Assembly: GCA_964538875.1 (NCBI GenBank)
Contig: CAZIHO010000080.1
Coordinates: 1 to 17,089, forward strand
DNA: 17,089 nucleotides
From: CAZIHO01 sp964538875
GTDB lineage: Bacteria; Pseudomonadota; Gammaproteobacteria; Chromatiales; Chromatiaceae
Reading direction: 5' to 3'
Shown here: one piece after another, positions 1 through 7,002 of the stretch
How the letters are laid out: each line of letters starts with the position of its first letter
Numbering within the stretch: position 1 is the first letter of the stretch
Notes under the pieces: generated by a model
The model's input: the letters and a program-made list of their open reading frames with translations, nothing else
The model's database searches: none
What the model was told of the DNA's origin: nothing
Program-made: the position numbers and the translations under genes

Positions 1-172
1 GCCATTGCTGCACCAGGCTGGGGGTGGTCTGGGTATGGCATTCCAGGCATTGGCTGTGGGTAAAGGGTCCGCTGGGGGGCGCGCCGGCCTGGGCGGCGAT
101 GGCGGCCAGCAGGAGCCAGGCGGCGGCCCAGGGCCGGGCCAGCCTCGCCCCAGGCCCCTCAGTTGTGCCCAC
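1..172 (-). CDS. Multihaem cytochrome c, HAO-like paralogue (partial, N-terminus only)
   Basis: This is the start of a second multihaem cytochrome, cut off by the left edge of the window. A GTG at 170-172 opens a frame that runs to position 1 without a stop (57 codons visible). It overlaps the last codons of the upstream octahaem gene, whose stop is at 159-161. The visible N-terminus has a hydrophobic stretch (about residues 13-29, ending AAIAAQA), which looks like a cleavable Sec signal. A haem motif CLECH follows at residues 42-46, then TQTTPSLVQQW. The neighbour's first haem has the same pattern, CIQCHEGITPGIVNDW, so the two look like tandem paralogues. Its place in the periplasm and last position in the operon fit a terminal electron acceptor or partner of the anchored octahaem protein. 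The GTG start is inferred, because no ATG is available in frame and the ribosome site is weak. The number of haems cannot be seen. Confidence 0.62.
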   Translation of the reverse strand, partial: MGTTEGPGARLARPWAAAWLLLAAIAAQAGAPPSGPFTHSQCLECHTQTTPSLVQQW

Positions 173-1520
173 GGTTGAATTCCGTATAGGCCCCGGTCTG
201 CCAGAGGTCGCCGGGATGGGCCCGCCGGCCCAGGTCCCGCTGCTCCGCTTCGCCCTGTCGGCGTAACTGGTCCGCCCGGGCGCGGATCTGGTGCAGGTCC
301 CGGTCGAGGTCGGCGTGGGCGCCTTCCCGTGCCGCCAGGTCCCCATGGGCGGCGGCCTTGTAGGCCCGCAGGTTGTCGAAGTACCACATCTCGAAATAGT
401 CCCGTTCGATGGCGGACACGTTATAAAAGGCGGAAGCCTGGCCTTCGTAGTAGCCAATGCGTGCGCGCGGCCAAAGGTGGTCGAGGCTGTCGTTGGGATA
501 GGGGGGACGCTGTCCGGGGCCAGGGTGCAGCAGGTCGTCGCTGCGCAGCTCTTTGAGCACCGACTCCGCCAGGTACAGCTTGGCCCAGGCCTGCTGGCGT
601 TCGGCGTCCAACTCGGCCAGCCAATCACGGCTGTCTTGCTCACCGTGGCAATGGCTACAGAGCGCCACCCAACGTCCGCTGAGTACCTGGTTGGCGGCGG
701 TGTTGGGGTTGATCTGCAACAGACCGAACTTCCAGCGGGACTTATGGGCGACCTGGTGGCGGCCGCCGTCCATGTGGCAGTAGGCACAGCTGGGCGCTGG
801 GTAATTGCCCTTGGTGAGGGGTTTACTCCAGTCCCAGCCCGCGCCTTCCGCCTGATACAGCTTGCCATGGGCCGAAGCGAAGTAGGTTTCGTCGTCCGGG
901 TGGGGCGGACCAGCGTGGCAGCTGGTGCAGGCCTCGGGACGGCGTGCCTCGGCCGGGTCGAAGCGATGGCGGCTGTGGCAGGAGTCGCATTTGGTGGCGA
1001 CCGAGTGGCACTGGACGCAGGCCTGGACTTCGGCTTTCGGTTTGTCCACGAAGTGCTTGGCTTCGGTGACCCGATCCATGGCCAGCACATGGGAAGGAAA
1101 GCCATAGCGAGCCTCGTCCCGGAATTCGGCTAGGCGCTGGGCGTGGCAGCTGCCGCAGACCTCGGGTGTGGGCAGGTGCAGGTTGCGGTGGTCGTCACCG
1201 TGACAGGCGTCGCATCTGACCGGCGGACTGGCTTGGGCATGGCGGCTGTCCTGCCAGTCGTTGACGATGCCGGGTGTGATGCCCTCGTGACACTGGATGC
1301 ACTGCTCTCCCCGGAAACGGCCCGCCACGGAATGGGGGGAGCGATAAAAAGCGCCCGGGTCCCACCAACTCTGGCCCACGGCGGGTTGCCAGAGGCGGGA
1401 ATAGAGGCCGCTGCCGGCGCCGCCTTGGGTCCAGTGTACATAGGCGAAACCGGCGCCCACCACCGCCAGGGCGACGGCCAGGGGAATCCAGACATAGCGG
1501 GGGCTGGGGACGCCCTTCAT
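159..1520 (-). CDS. Membrane-anchored octahaem cytochrome c, HAO-like family
   Basis: Predicted 453-residue periplasmic cytochrome with an uncleaved-looking N-terminal membrane anchor (about residues 11-29). It has eight CxxCH haem motifs, beginning at residues 74, 103, 122, 168, 178, 198, 245 and 288. The block CDSCHSRH, then RRPEACTSCHAGPPHPDDE and CAYCHM, and the helical C-terminus with RIGYYEG and MWYFDNLRAYKAAAHG, resemble hydroxylamine oxidoreductase-like octahaem cytochromes. Known members oxidise hydroxylamine or hydrazine or reduce nitrite or hydroxylamine; the related octahaem tetrathionate reductases act on sulfur compounds. Which applies here is not visible. Whether a C-terminal tyrosine aligns with the HAO haem-crosslinking residue needs an alignment. 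I chose the ATG at 1518-1520 because it overlaps the upstream stop (ATGA) and directly precedes the anchor; a longer frame upstream lies inside the neighbouring gene. The final codons overlap the next cytochrome gene. Confidence 0.78.
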   Translation of the reverse strand: MKGVPSPRYVWIPLAVALAVVGAGFAYVHWTQGGAGSGLYSRLWQPAVGQSWWDPGAFYRSPHSVAGRFRGEQCIQCHEGITPGIVNDWQDSRHAQASPPVRCDACHGDDHRNLHLPTPEVCGSCHAQRLAEFRDEARYGFPSHVLAMDRVTEAKHFVDKPKAEVQACVQCHSVATKCDSCHSRHRFDPAEARRPEACTSCHAGPPHPDDETYFASAHGKLYQAEGAGWDWSKPLTKGNYPAPSCAYCHMDGGRHQVAHKSRWKFGLLQINPNTAANQVLSGRWVALCSHCHGEQDSRDWLAELDAERQQAWAKLYLAESVLKELRSDDLLHPGPGQRPPYPNDSLDHLWPRARIGYYEGQASAFYNVSAIERDYFEMWYFDNLRAYKAAAHGDLAAREGAHADLDRDLHQIRARADQLRRQGEAEQRDLGRRAHPGDLWQTGAYTEFNRGHN

Positions 1521-2266
1521 GGGGAATGGCCAGTCGGGAGTTGGCTCCCCGGCGGGGCGGCGGGTGTGCGGAGCCGGCGCAGCGTTCGTCCCAACAAAAG
1601 GAGCGCGAATAGAGCGATCAGCGCCACCGGCGTCAGCGCCGCCCAGCGGCCGGCAGACTGGGACGGCGCCACCGGGGCGCCCGGCCCGGCATGGTCGCTC
1701 AGAAAAGCCAGGGTCTGGGTGGTGGTCCAAGGGTCCAGGGGCGCGCGGGCCATCAGGGGGCGCAGGCCGGCCATGCGGACCACGACCATCGGCCAGTCGG
1801 CGGCACTGTGGAGACTGGGGTCCGGCGCGGCGTGGCAATCGCCGCAGGCGCGCAGAAAGGGCTCCGGTGCGGCGCTGCCGGCCGGCAGGGGGCGCAGTGC
1901 ATGCTGTTGCAGATAGCTAATCAGTATCTGGCGCTCCGGTTCCGTGGGGACGCGCAGTTGGTTGCGCCCGCCAAAGCGGCTGGCGACCTCGGCGAGCAGC
2001 CCCATGCGGGCGACGATGGCCGGCCACTCGGCGGCAGTGTGGTGGCCGGGGCCCGGCAACAGGTGGCACTGGGCGCAAAGGTCCGCGACCAGCCTGGCGT
2101 CCGGCGACCAGGGCGCGGGGAGGCTGGCGGGAGCGATGCCGGGGGGCATACGTTCCGGGTAGGTGCGGCACAGGTCCTGGCCGAACCAGTCGTGACTGGC
2201 CAGGGCGGGGATGCCCAAGAGCAGCGCCAGCGACAAGGCCAATGATTGAAGGCGAGGGGTCCCCAT
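1517..2266 (-). CDS. Dihaem cytochrome c, tandem domains, C-terminal membrane anchor
   Basis: Predicted 249-residue exported cytochrome. Residues 5-23 form a signal peptide (LALSLALLLGIPALA). Two haem motifs follow: CAQCH at 64-68 and CGDCH at 141-145. Each is followed by P, an H(T/S)AA(E/D)WP segment and an (A/V)RM; the methionines at 88 and 165 are the likely sixth haem ligands. The two halves therefore look like an internal duplication of a small class I cytochrome c domain. A hydrophobic helix at about 208-226 followed by arginines should anchor the C-terminus in the inner membrane. The ATG lies one base after the stop of the NapH-GltD gene, and the stop overlaps the octahaem start by ATGA, so the three are translationally coupled. 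The likely role is electron transfer between the membrane iron-sulfur/flavin protein and the octahaem cytochromes. That role is inferred from context only. Confidence 0.8.
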   Translation of the reverse strand: MGTPRLQSLALSLALLLGIPALASHDWFGQDLCRTYPERMPPGIAPASLPAPWSPDARLVADLCAQCHLLPGPGHHTAAEWPAIVARMGLLAEVASRFGGRNQLRVPTEPERQILISYLQQHALRPLPAGSAAPEPFLRACGDCHAAPDPSLHSAADWPMVVVRMAGLRPLMARAPLDPWTTTQTLAFLSDHAGPGAPVAPSQSAGRWAALTPVALIALFALLLLGRTLRRLRTPAAPPGSQLPTGHSP

Positions 2267-2267
2267 G

Positions 2268-4553
2268 TCAGTGGGTCCGGGCCGCCAACATGTCCTGCGC
2301 TGCCCGGCGGCCCGCCGCCATGGCCTGCACCGCCAGCCCCGGCCCCTGGGTGTTGTCGCCGCCGGCCCAGATCCGGGGGTGCCCGGTACGTCCCAGGTCA
2401 TCCACCCGTATGCGGCCGTCGTCCTCCAATTCCACCCCCAGCCCGGCCAGCCAGGGCGGTGGGGCGGGCTGCTGGCCGATGGCGACCACTAGCTGGTGCG
2501 TTGCGACCGGCGCCTCCTGGGTGAACCGCACCCTCAGCCCTTGGCTGGTGGCCTCGATGGCCTGGGGGACTTGGCCGAACAGAAATTCCACACCTTCCTG
2601 CCGGGCGAGGGCCACTTCCTTGCTGGACGCGCGCAGCCGTTCCGGGGCGCCCCGGTAGGCCACCCGGACTCGGGCCCCCAGCCGCACCCCGGCGCGGGCG
2701 CAGTCCATGGCGGTGTCGCCGCCGCCCAGCACCAGCAGGGTCTGGCCGTCCAGCCGGGAGCTTGGCCCGGCGCGGGTGGCGGCGAGCCAGTCCAGGGCCG
2801 CCGCGACCCCGGCCAGTTGTTCGCCGGGAATCCCCAGCCGGCGCGACTTAGGTGCGCCAAGGCCGAGAAAGACGGCGTCCTGCTGGTCGAGCAGCCGGCG
2901 CAGGTGCGGCCCGTCGATGTCGGTGCCCAGGCACATTTGAATCCCCGCCGCCTCCAACAGTCCCCGCCGGCGCTCCAGCAGGGTCGGGTCGAGCTTAAAG
3001 CCGGGCACCACGCTTTGGAGCAGTCCGCCGATGGCCGGCGCCCGGTCGAACAGGGTGACCGCCACCCCGGCAGCGTTGAGCCGTTCCGCGCAGGCCAGGC
3101 CCGCCGGTCCGCCACCGATCACCGCCATGCGCCGGCCATCGCGCCGCGCCGGAACCGGGTAGCGCCAGCCGCCCGCCAGGGCCTGTTCGGCGGCGATGCC
3201 CTCGATGGCGCCGATGGTCACCGCCCCTTCCATGCGACTCCGGGTACAGGCCCCTTCGCACAGCCGCTCCTGGGGACAGAGCCGGGCGCACAACTCGGGC
3301 AGGGGTGAGTGGTCGTGAACGCGTTCCGCCGCCGTGGCCCAATCGCCGTCGGCCACCGCCGCCAGCCAGTCCGGGATCGAGTTCCCGAGGGGACAGCCTT
3401 GCCGGCAGCCGGGGGCACCGCAGTCCAGGCAGCGGGCGGCTTGGTCCTGGGCAGCGGCCGCATCCAGCAGCGGGGTCGCCTCGGCCCAGTCCCGGACCCG
3501 TTGCTGGGCCGGCCGGGGGGATGGCGGGCTGGGGGCCAGGCGCGCCACCGGCGCATACCCCAGCAGGCCGCTGGCGTCACGGCGGCGGGCCGGCCACAGG
3601 TGGTCGCGCAGGTCGCGCAGGGCCAGGGCATCGGTGGGGCAGGCTAGTACGCAGCGGGCGCAGCCCATGCAGTCCTCCAGCCCGGTGACCCGGCCGCTGG
3701 CCTGGCCCTGCCGGGCCACCGGGATGCCCATGTCGCAGGCCGCTTCACAACGGCGGCAGTCCACGCAGCGGGCCGGATCCATCTGGATGCCGTAAAAGCC
3801 GGCGTGGTTGAGCAGTCCGAAGGTGGCGCCGTAGGGGCACAGGTAGCGGCAGTAGAACCGGTTGCCGGTCCAGGGCACCAAGAAGAAACTGCCGAAGTAG
3901 GTCAGCCCCACCACCAGGCCGAATCCGCCCACCAAACCCACCGTCCAGCCGGTGGGGGGAAACTGGGTGGCCACCAGCACGCCCATGTACCAGACGAAGA
4001 ACAGCCATTTGACGTGGCGCAGCCGCCATACCCAGGTGCCCCGCAGGGTGCGATCCCGCCAGGCGAAGCCGACCGTCTCGCGGATGCCCACGCAGGGACA
4101 GCCAAAGCCGCAGATCACCCGCCGTCCAAACAGCAGCACCAGGGTCAGCACCAACAGAAAGCTCAGGGTGCCGGGCGTGTGCAGGGCCGGAAACACCGGC
4201 TGGGTCCAGAGGTAGCCCAAATAGGGTTCAAAGAAGGGGTTGAGCCAGGGAATGAGCCACCAGACCCCGGTCACCACCCCCACCAGGATCAGGAGGCGCC
4301 GCCGGGTGTAGGGATTTTTCTCGGCCCAGATCCGCCACAGACCGAAGCCAAGGATGAGGGCGTATTCGGTGTAGCGGTTGAGCCAAATGGGACTGTCCCA
4401 CAGGAACAGCCAAGACTCGTTCAACCAGCCGAGAAACGCCAGGGTAAAGGCCGCCATGGCCAGCAGGCGCACCGACCGGGAGTACCGGGACGCCAAGGTA
4501 TCCTGGCGACCGGCCTGGGCCGGGCGGGGCGCGCGGATGCTGGATGCGGTCAT
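2268..4553 (-). CDS. NapH-like membrane ferredoxin fused to GltD-like FAD/NAD(P)H oxidoreductase
   Basis: A 761-residue two-part protein. The first part (about 1-310) resembles NapH/MauN-type membrane ferredoxins. It has about six hydrophobic helices, cysteine motifs CGFGCPC (148-154) and CRYLCP (235-240), then two 4Fe-4S sets with cysteines 263/266/269/273 and 295/298/301/305. The second part (about 370-761) resembles the small subunit of glutamate synthase (GltD). It has N-terminal cluster cysteines 375/378/383/387 and 422/426/432/436, an FAD site VIGGGPAGLACAE near 478, a nucleotide site VLGGGDTAMD near 608, and a C-terminal FAD motif AGGD near 730. NapH passes electrons between quinol and cytochromes, and GltD takes them from NADPH. 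A single chain with both suggests NAD(P)H- or quinol-linked transfer across the membrane to the downstream cytochromes. The direction is unknown. No GltB-like glutamate-forming partner is encoded nearby, so this is not ordinary glutamate synthase. The reading frame is intact, so the fusion is not a visible frameshift product. Confidence 0.85.
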   Translation of the reverse strand: MTASSIRAPRPAQAGRQDTLASRYSRSVRLLAMAAFTLAFLGWLNESWLFLWDSPIWLNRYTEYALILGFGLWRIWAEKNPYTRRRLLILVGVVTGVWWLIPWLNPFFEPYLGYLWTQPVFPALHTPGTLSFLLVLTLVLLFGRRVICGFGCPCVGIRETVGFAWRDRTLRGTWVWRLRHVKWLFFVWYMGVLVATQFPPTGWTVGLVGGFGLVVGLTYFGSFFLVPWTGNRFYCRYLCPYGATFGLLNHAGFYGIQMDPARCVDCRRCEAACDMGIPVARQGQASGRVTGLEDCMGCARCVLACPTDALALRDLRDHLWPARRRDASGLLGYAPVARLAPSPPSPRPAQQRVRDWAEATPLLDAAAAQDQAARCLDCGAPGCRQGCPLGNSIPDWLAAVADGDWATAAERVHDHSPLPELCARLCPQERLCEGACTRSRMEGAVTIGAIEGIAAEQALAGGWRYPVPARRDGRRMAVIGGGPAGLACAERLNAAGVAVTLFDRAPAIGGLLQSVVPGFKLDPTLLERRRGLLEAAGIQMCLGTDIDGPHLRRLLDQQDAVFLGLGAPKSRRLGIPGEQLAGVAAALDWLAATRAGPSSRLDGQTLLVLGGGDTAMDCARAGVRLGARVRVAYRGAPERLRASSKEVALARQEGVEFLFGQVPQAIEATSQGLRVRFTQEAPVATHQLVVAIGQQPAPPPWLAGLGVELEDDGRIRVDDLGRTGHPRIWAGGDNTQGPGLAVQAMAAGRRAAQDMLAARTH

Positions 4554-4583
4554 GGCGTATGGCTCCCGGAGCGGGGCGGCGGA

Positions 4584-4928
4584 TCAGAACACCAGCACCT
4601 GGTCCGCTGCCAGGGTCCGGTCCGCCAGTTCATCCAGGGTGCTGCGGCGCGCGCCGTCCAGCAGTTCTTCCTCGCCGATGCCGCGGGCGTCCATGCAGGT
4701 CCCGCATAGCAGCACCTCGCCGGACCGGGCCACCGCCTTGGTCATGAGTTCGATGTTGTAGTAACCCTGGGGTGGTTTTTGGCCGGACTTGGCGCAACTC
4801 ACGGCGTCCGCCATCAAAAAGAGCACCACCTGGGCGCCCTTGCCAGCCAGGGTCTTGGCCAGGCGCAGGGCGTTGTAGCAGCGTTCATTGCCGTAGGGGG
4901 CGTCGTTGAGGATGAACAGAATCGTCAT
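4584..4928 (-). CDS. DsrE/YchN-like sulfur-relay family protein
   Basis: Predicted 114-residue soluble cytoplasmic protein. The opening MTILFILNDAPYGNE, the following AL(R)LAKTL helix and the strand VVLFLMADAV match the DsrE/DsrF-like fold (YchN group). Cysteines are at 17, 45, 75 and 78. The C75-G-T-C78 pair lies where DsrE/TusD-type proteins carry their persulfide-binding cysteine. Such proteins pass sulfane sulfur between partners, and here a rhodanese is encoded directly upstream. The ATG at 4926-4928 is preceded by GGAGC, 22 bases after the stop of the TVP38-rhodanese gene; the NapH-GltD start follows after 30 bases. The family assignment is fairly firm. The role in sulfur transfer is inferred, since some DsrE-like proteins have no known activity. 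Confidence 0.82.
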   Translation of the reverse strand: MTILFILNDAPYGNERCYNALRLAKTLAGKGAQVVLFLMADAVSCAKSGQKPPQGYYNIELMTKAVARSGEVLLCGTCMDARGIGEEELLDGARRSTLDELADRTLAADQVLVF

Positions 4929-4950
4929 GGTCGTTGCTCCAGGTAAAAAG

Positions 4951-5916
4951 TTACTCGACCGGCCAGCCCTGTTCCCGCCAGGCCGTCATGCCGCCCCGCA
5001 CCACCTGGACATCGGCGAATCCGGCCTGGGTCAAGAGGCGGGCGGCTTGGGCGGACCGGCGGTCGGTCCGGCAGATCAGGGCCACCGGGCGTTCCAGGTG
5101 GGTTTCCAGTTCCGGAATACGGGCGGCTAATTCCTCCAGGGGTAGATTGCGGGCGGTGGCGATGTGGCCCTGTTCCCCCAGGAAATCCCCGTTGACGCGC
5201 ACGTCGAGTAACAAAAGGTCGGCGCCGCTGTCCAGTTGTGCCTTCAATGCCGCGACCTCCAGCATCGGTTTGGTACGCAGGCGCCCGATCAGCCGGGGCA
5301 GGAAGGCGACGGCGGCCAGCAGGAACAGGGCGATCAGCACATTCCGGATCATCCCCTCGTCCCCGGCCACCGCCGAGCGGCCCGCATGGCCCAGCCAGGT
5401 GTAGGCGACCGCGCCGGGCACCATGAACAGGGCGGTGGCGATGACATAGCCAAGGAAGCGAACGCGGGTCAGCCCCAGGGCATAGTTGAGCAAATTGAAG
5501 GGGACTAGGGGCACCAGCCGGGTGAAGGCCACAAACCGCCAGCCCTCGGCTTCTACGCCGTTCTTGAGTCGCTTGATGGGCCCGCCGAGGCGCTGTTCCA
5601 CCCAGCTTCCCGCTAGATAGCGGGCCGCCAAAAATGCCAGTGCCGCGCCCAGGGTGGCGCCGGTCAGATTCCAGAGCGTTCCCCAGACCGGGCCGAAAAG
5701 GGCTCCGCCGGCCAAGGTCAGGATCGATCCAGGCAAGAATAACAGGGTGGCCAGCGCGTAGGCGGCCACGAACCAGAGCGGCGCTCCCCAACCAGCGGAT
5801 CTGATCCAGGATTCGAGGGCCGCCAGGTCGATGAGGTCCCGGAAAACCAGGCCCGCGCCCATGGCTGCGATCAAAATAACGGCGGCCACCCGGCGCCAGA
5901 AGTCAGGCTGTGTCAT
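4951..5916 (-). CDS. TVP38/DedA-like membrane protein fused to a rhodanese domain
   Basis: A 321-residue fusion. Residues 1-212 are a TVP38/TMEM64 (SNARE-associated, DedA-like) membrane domain, with hydrophobic segments near 10-25, 45-72, 80-98, 152-175 and 190-210. The family signature is visible in FTRLVPLVPFNLLNYALGLT (131-150). Residues 217-321 are a rhodanese domain, with LLLLDVR near 234-240, the active-site loop C282-R-T-D-R-R-S288 and the closing GGMTAWREQGWPV. The active cysteine is present, so sulfurtransferase activity is possible. The fusion would place it on the cytoplasmic face of the membrane. The ATG at 5914-5916 lies just 3 bases after the stop of the sterol-desaturase-like gene once the artificial gap is collapsed. 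TVP38-rhodanese fusions occur in other bacteria, often near sulfur or mercury genes; that is family knowledge and does not fix the substrate. Confidence 0.87.
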   Translation of the reverse strand: MTQPDFWRRVAAVILIAAMGAGLVFRDLIDLAALESWIRSAGWGAPLWFVAAYALATLLFLPGSILTLAGGALFGPVWGTLWNLTGATLGAALAFLAARYLAGSWVEQRLGGPIKRLKNGVEAEGWRFVAFTRLVPLVPFNLLNYALGLTRVRFLGYVIATALFMVPGAVAYTWLGHAGRSAVAGDEGMIRNVLIALFLLAAVAFLPRLIGRLRTKPMLEVAALKAQLDSGADLLLLDVRVNGDFLGEQGHIATARNLPLEELAARIPELETHLERPVALICRTDRRSAQAARLLTQAGFADVQVVRGGMTAWREQGWPVE

Positions 5917-6090
5917 CGGCTATTGCCCGCTCGGTNNNNNNNNNNNNNNNNNNNNNNNNNNNNNNNNNNNNNNNNNNNNNNNNNNNNNNNNNNNNNNNNN
6001 NNNNNNNNNNNNNNNNNNNNNNNNNNNNNNNNNNNGGCGGCCACCCGGCGCCAGAAGTCAGGCTGTGTCATCGGCTATTGCCCGCTCGGT
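5881..6090. repeat. 55-bp exact direct repeat flanking a 100-N gap (likely assembly artefact)
   Basis: Bases 5881-5935 and 6036-6090 are identical over 55 bases, each beginning GGCGGCCACCCGG and ending CCCGCTCGGT, with exactly 100 N between (5936-6035). Each copy contains the junction between the 3' end of the sterol-desaturase-like gene and the first codons of the TVP38-rhodanese gene. If the copies are one sequence, both genes are complete and adjacent and the true genome is 155 bases shorter here. A 55-base shared end is what adjoining contigs from a k=55 de Bruijn assembly would show; that reading is inference. Confidence 0.9.
5936..6035. other. Assembly gap (100 N)
   Basis: One hundred unspecified bases. 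The round length is the usual placeholder for a gap of unknown size. The identical flanks suggest the neighbouring contigs overlap, so little or no sequence is probably missing. Confidence 0.97.
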
Positions 6091-6935
6091 TCCCAGCGGC
6101 GCCGGTTGATGGCGTAGTCGCCGGCCGGGCCCTGGAATGGCATGGTCAACATGCCTGGCAACCAGGCCAGGCTCTTGGGATCGTTCCAATCCCGGATACC
6201 AATGGACATGCCGGTCTGTCCCGCCCGGGGTTCAGCCCGGTAGGTGCCAAACAGCCGATCCCAGAGGGACAGGTTGAAGCCAAAATTCGAGTTGGTCTCA
6301 TCTTCCTCGATGGAGTGGTGGACCCGGTGCATGTCGGGTGTCACCAGCAGTAGGCGCAGAGCCTGGTCCAGGCGCTCCGGTAAGCGGATATTGCCGTGGT
6401 TGAACAGGGCCATGCCGTTCAAGATGATCTCGAACAGAATGACGGCCGCCACCGGCGGGCCGAGCACCAGGATAGTGCCGAATTTAATGAGTGCGGACAG
6501 GAGGATTTCCAGGGGATGGAAGCGCGCCCCAGTGGTCAGGTCGTAGTCCAGGTCGCCGTGGTGTACCCGGTGCAGTCGCCAGAGTACGGGAATGGCGTGG
6601 ACCATGACGTGCTGCGTCCAGATGACCAGGTCCATGACCACCACCGCCAGCGGGATGGTCAGGGCCGGGGTCATGGGGTAGAGGTTCAACAGGCCCCAGC
6701 CGTGCTGGGCCGCCTCGGTGGCCAGGCCCACCGCCGCCGCTGGGAAGAGCAGGCGCAGGATCAGGGTATTCAGGCCGACCAGCGCCAGATTGTTGCTCCA
6801 GCGCAGCCAACGGGACAGGCGTAACGCCCGTCGTGGGGATCGCCATTCCCAGACGGCCACGCCGGCGAAGATGACGACGAAGCATCCGAAGCGGATCAAA
6901 GGTTCGTGACCGATCAAAATCCGGGCTAGATCCAC
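6075..6935 (-). CDS. Sterol desaturase / fatty acid hydroxylase superfamily membrane protein
   Basis: Predicted 286-residue integral membrane protein. It carries the histidine clusters of the di-iron fatty acid hydroxylase/sterol desaturase superfamily: HVMVH (109-113), HRVHH (122-126), RFHP (about 139-140), NHGN (about 180) and HRVHH (203-207), between several hydrophobic helices. Members hydroxylate or desaturate lipids using O2. The substrate here is unknown, and bacterial members are often misnamed sterol desaturases. I chose the GTG at 6933-6935 because an AGGAG lies 7 bases upstream. A TTG at 6951-6953 would add six residues but lacks a site. It is the first gene of the minus-strand operon and is read from the shared promoter region with the divergent arsR-type gene. 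Its stop is 3 bases from the next start once the gap is collapsed. Why a lipid-modifying enzyme sits in this operon is unclear. Confidence 0.85.
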   Translation of the reverse strand: MDLARILIGHEPLIRFGCFVVIFAGVAVWEWRSPRRALRLSRWLRWSNNLALVGLNTLILRLLFPAAAVGLATEAAQHGWGLLNLYPMTPALTIPLAVVVMDLVIWTQHVMVHAIPVLWRLHRVHHGDLDYDLTTGARFHPLEILLSALIKFGTILVLGPPVAAVILFEIILNGMALFNHGNIRLPERLDQALRLLLVTPDMHRVHHSIEEDETNSNFGFNLSLWDRLFGTYRAEPRAGQTGMSIGIRDWNDPKSLAWLPGMLTMPFQGPAGDYAINRRRWEPSGQ

Positions 6936-6953
6936 CGTCGAACTCCTGGGCAA

Positions 6954-7002
6954 TTGACAGGCCGGGTAAACTGGACGAGGATGACCTGTGTCTGTATTTA
7001 TA
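6954..7002. promoter_or_regulatory. Divergent promoter region between operon and arsR-type gene
   Basis: For the plus strand, a perfect TTGACA (6954-6959) is followed after 17 bases by a weak -10-like GAGGAT (6977-6982), which would drive the arsR-type gene. For the minus strand, TATAAA (plus positions 6997-7002) is a good -10-like box, with only a poor -35 (TTACTG, plus 7020-7025) 17 bases upstream; it would drive the long operon starting at 6935. A weak -35 is common in regulated promoters. These are matches by eye, not mapped starts. Confidence 0.45.

Noticed and set aside
291..1133. Plus-strand frame of 280 codons across the octahaem cytochrome gene
   Set aside because: It is the antisense shadow of a gene with eight haem motifs. 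It has no motifs or ribosome site; high GC keeps opposite frames open.
1521..1838. Upstream extension of the octahaem cytochrome frame (106 codons)
   Set aside because: It lies inside the dihaem cytochrome gene, reads as proline/arginine-rich noise, and the internal ATG overlaps the previous stop and opens the membrane anchor.
2496..3308. Plus-strand frame of 270 codons across the flavoenzyme domain
   Set aside because: It is antisense to the FAD and nucleotide-binding part of the NapH-GltD fusion, which has clear motifs, and no family is recognisable in it.
2268..4553. Calling this gene gltD (glutamate synthase small subunit)
   Set aside because: Only the C-terminal half matches; the membrane ferredoxin half, lack of a GltB gene and cytochrome neighbours argue against glutamate synthesis.
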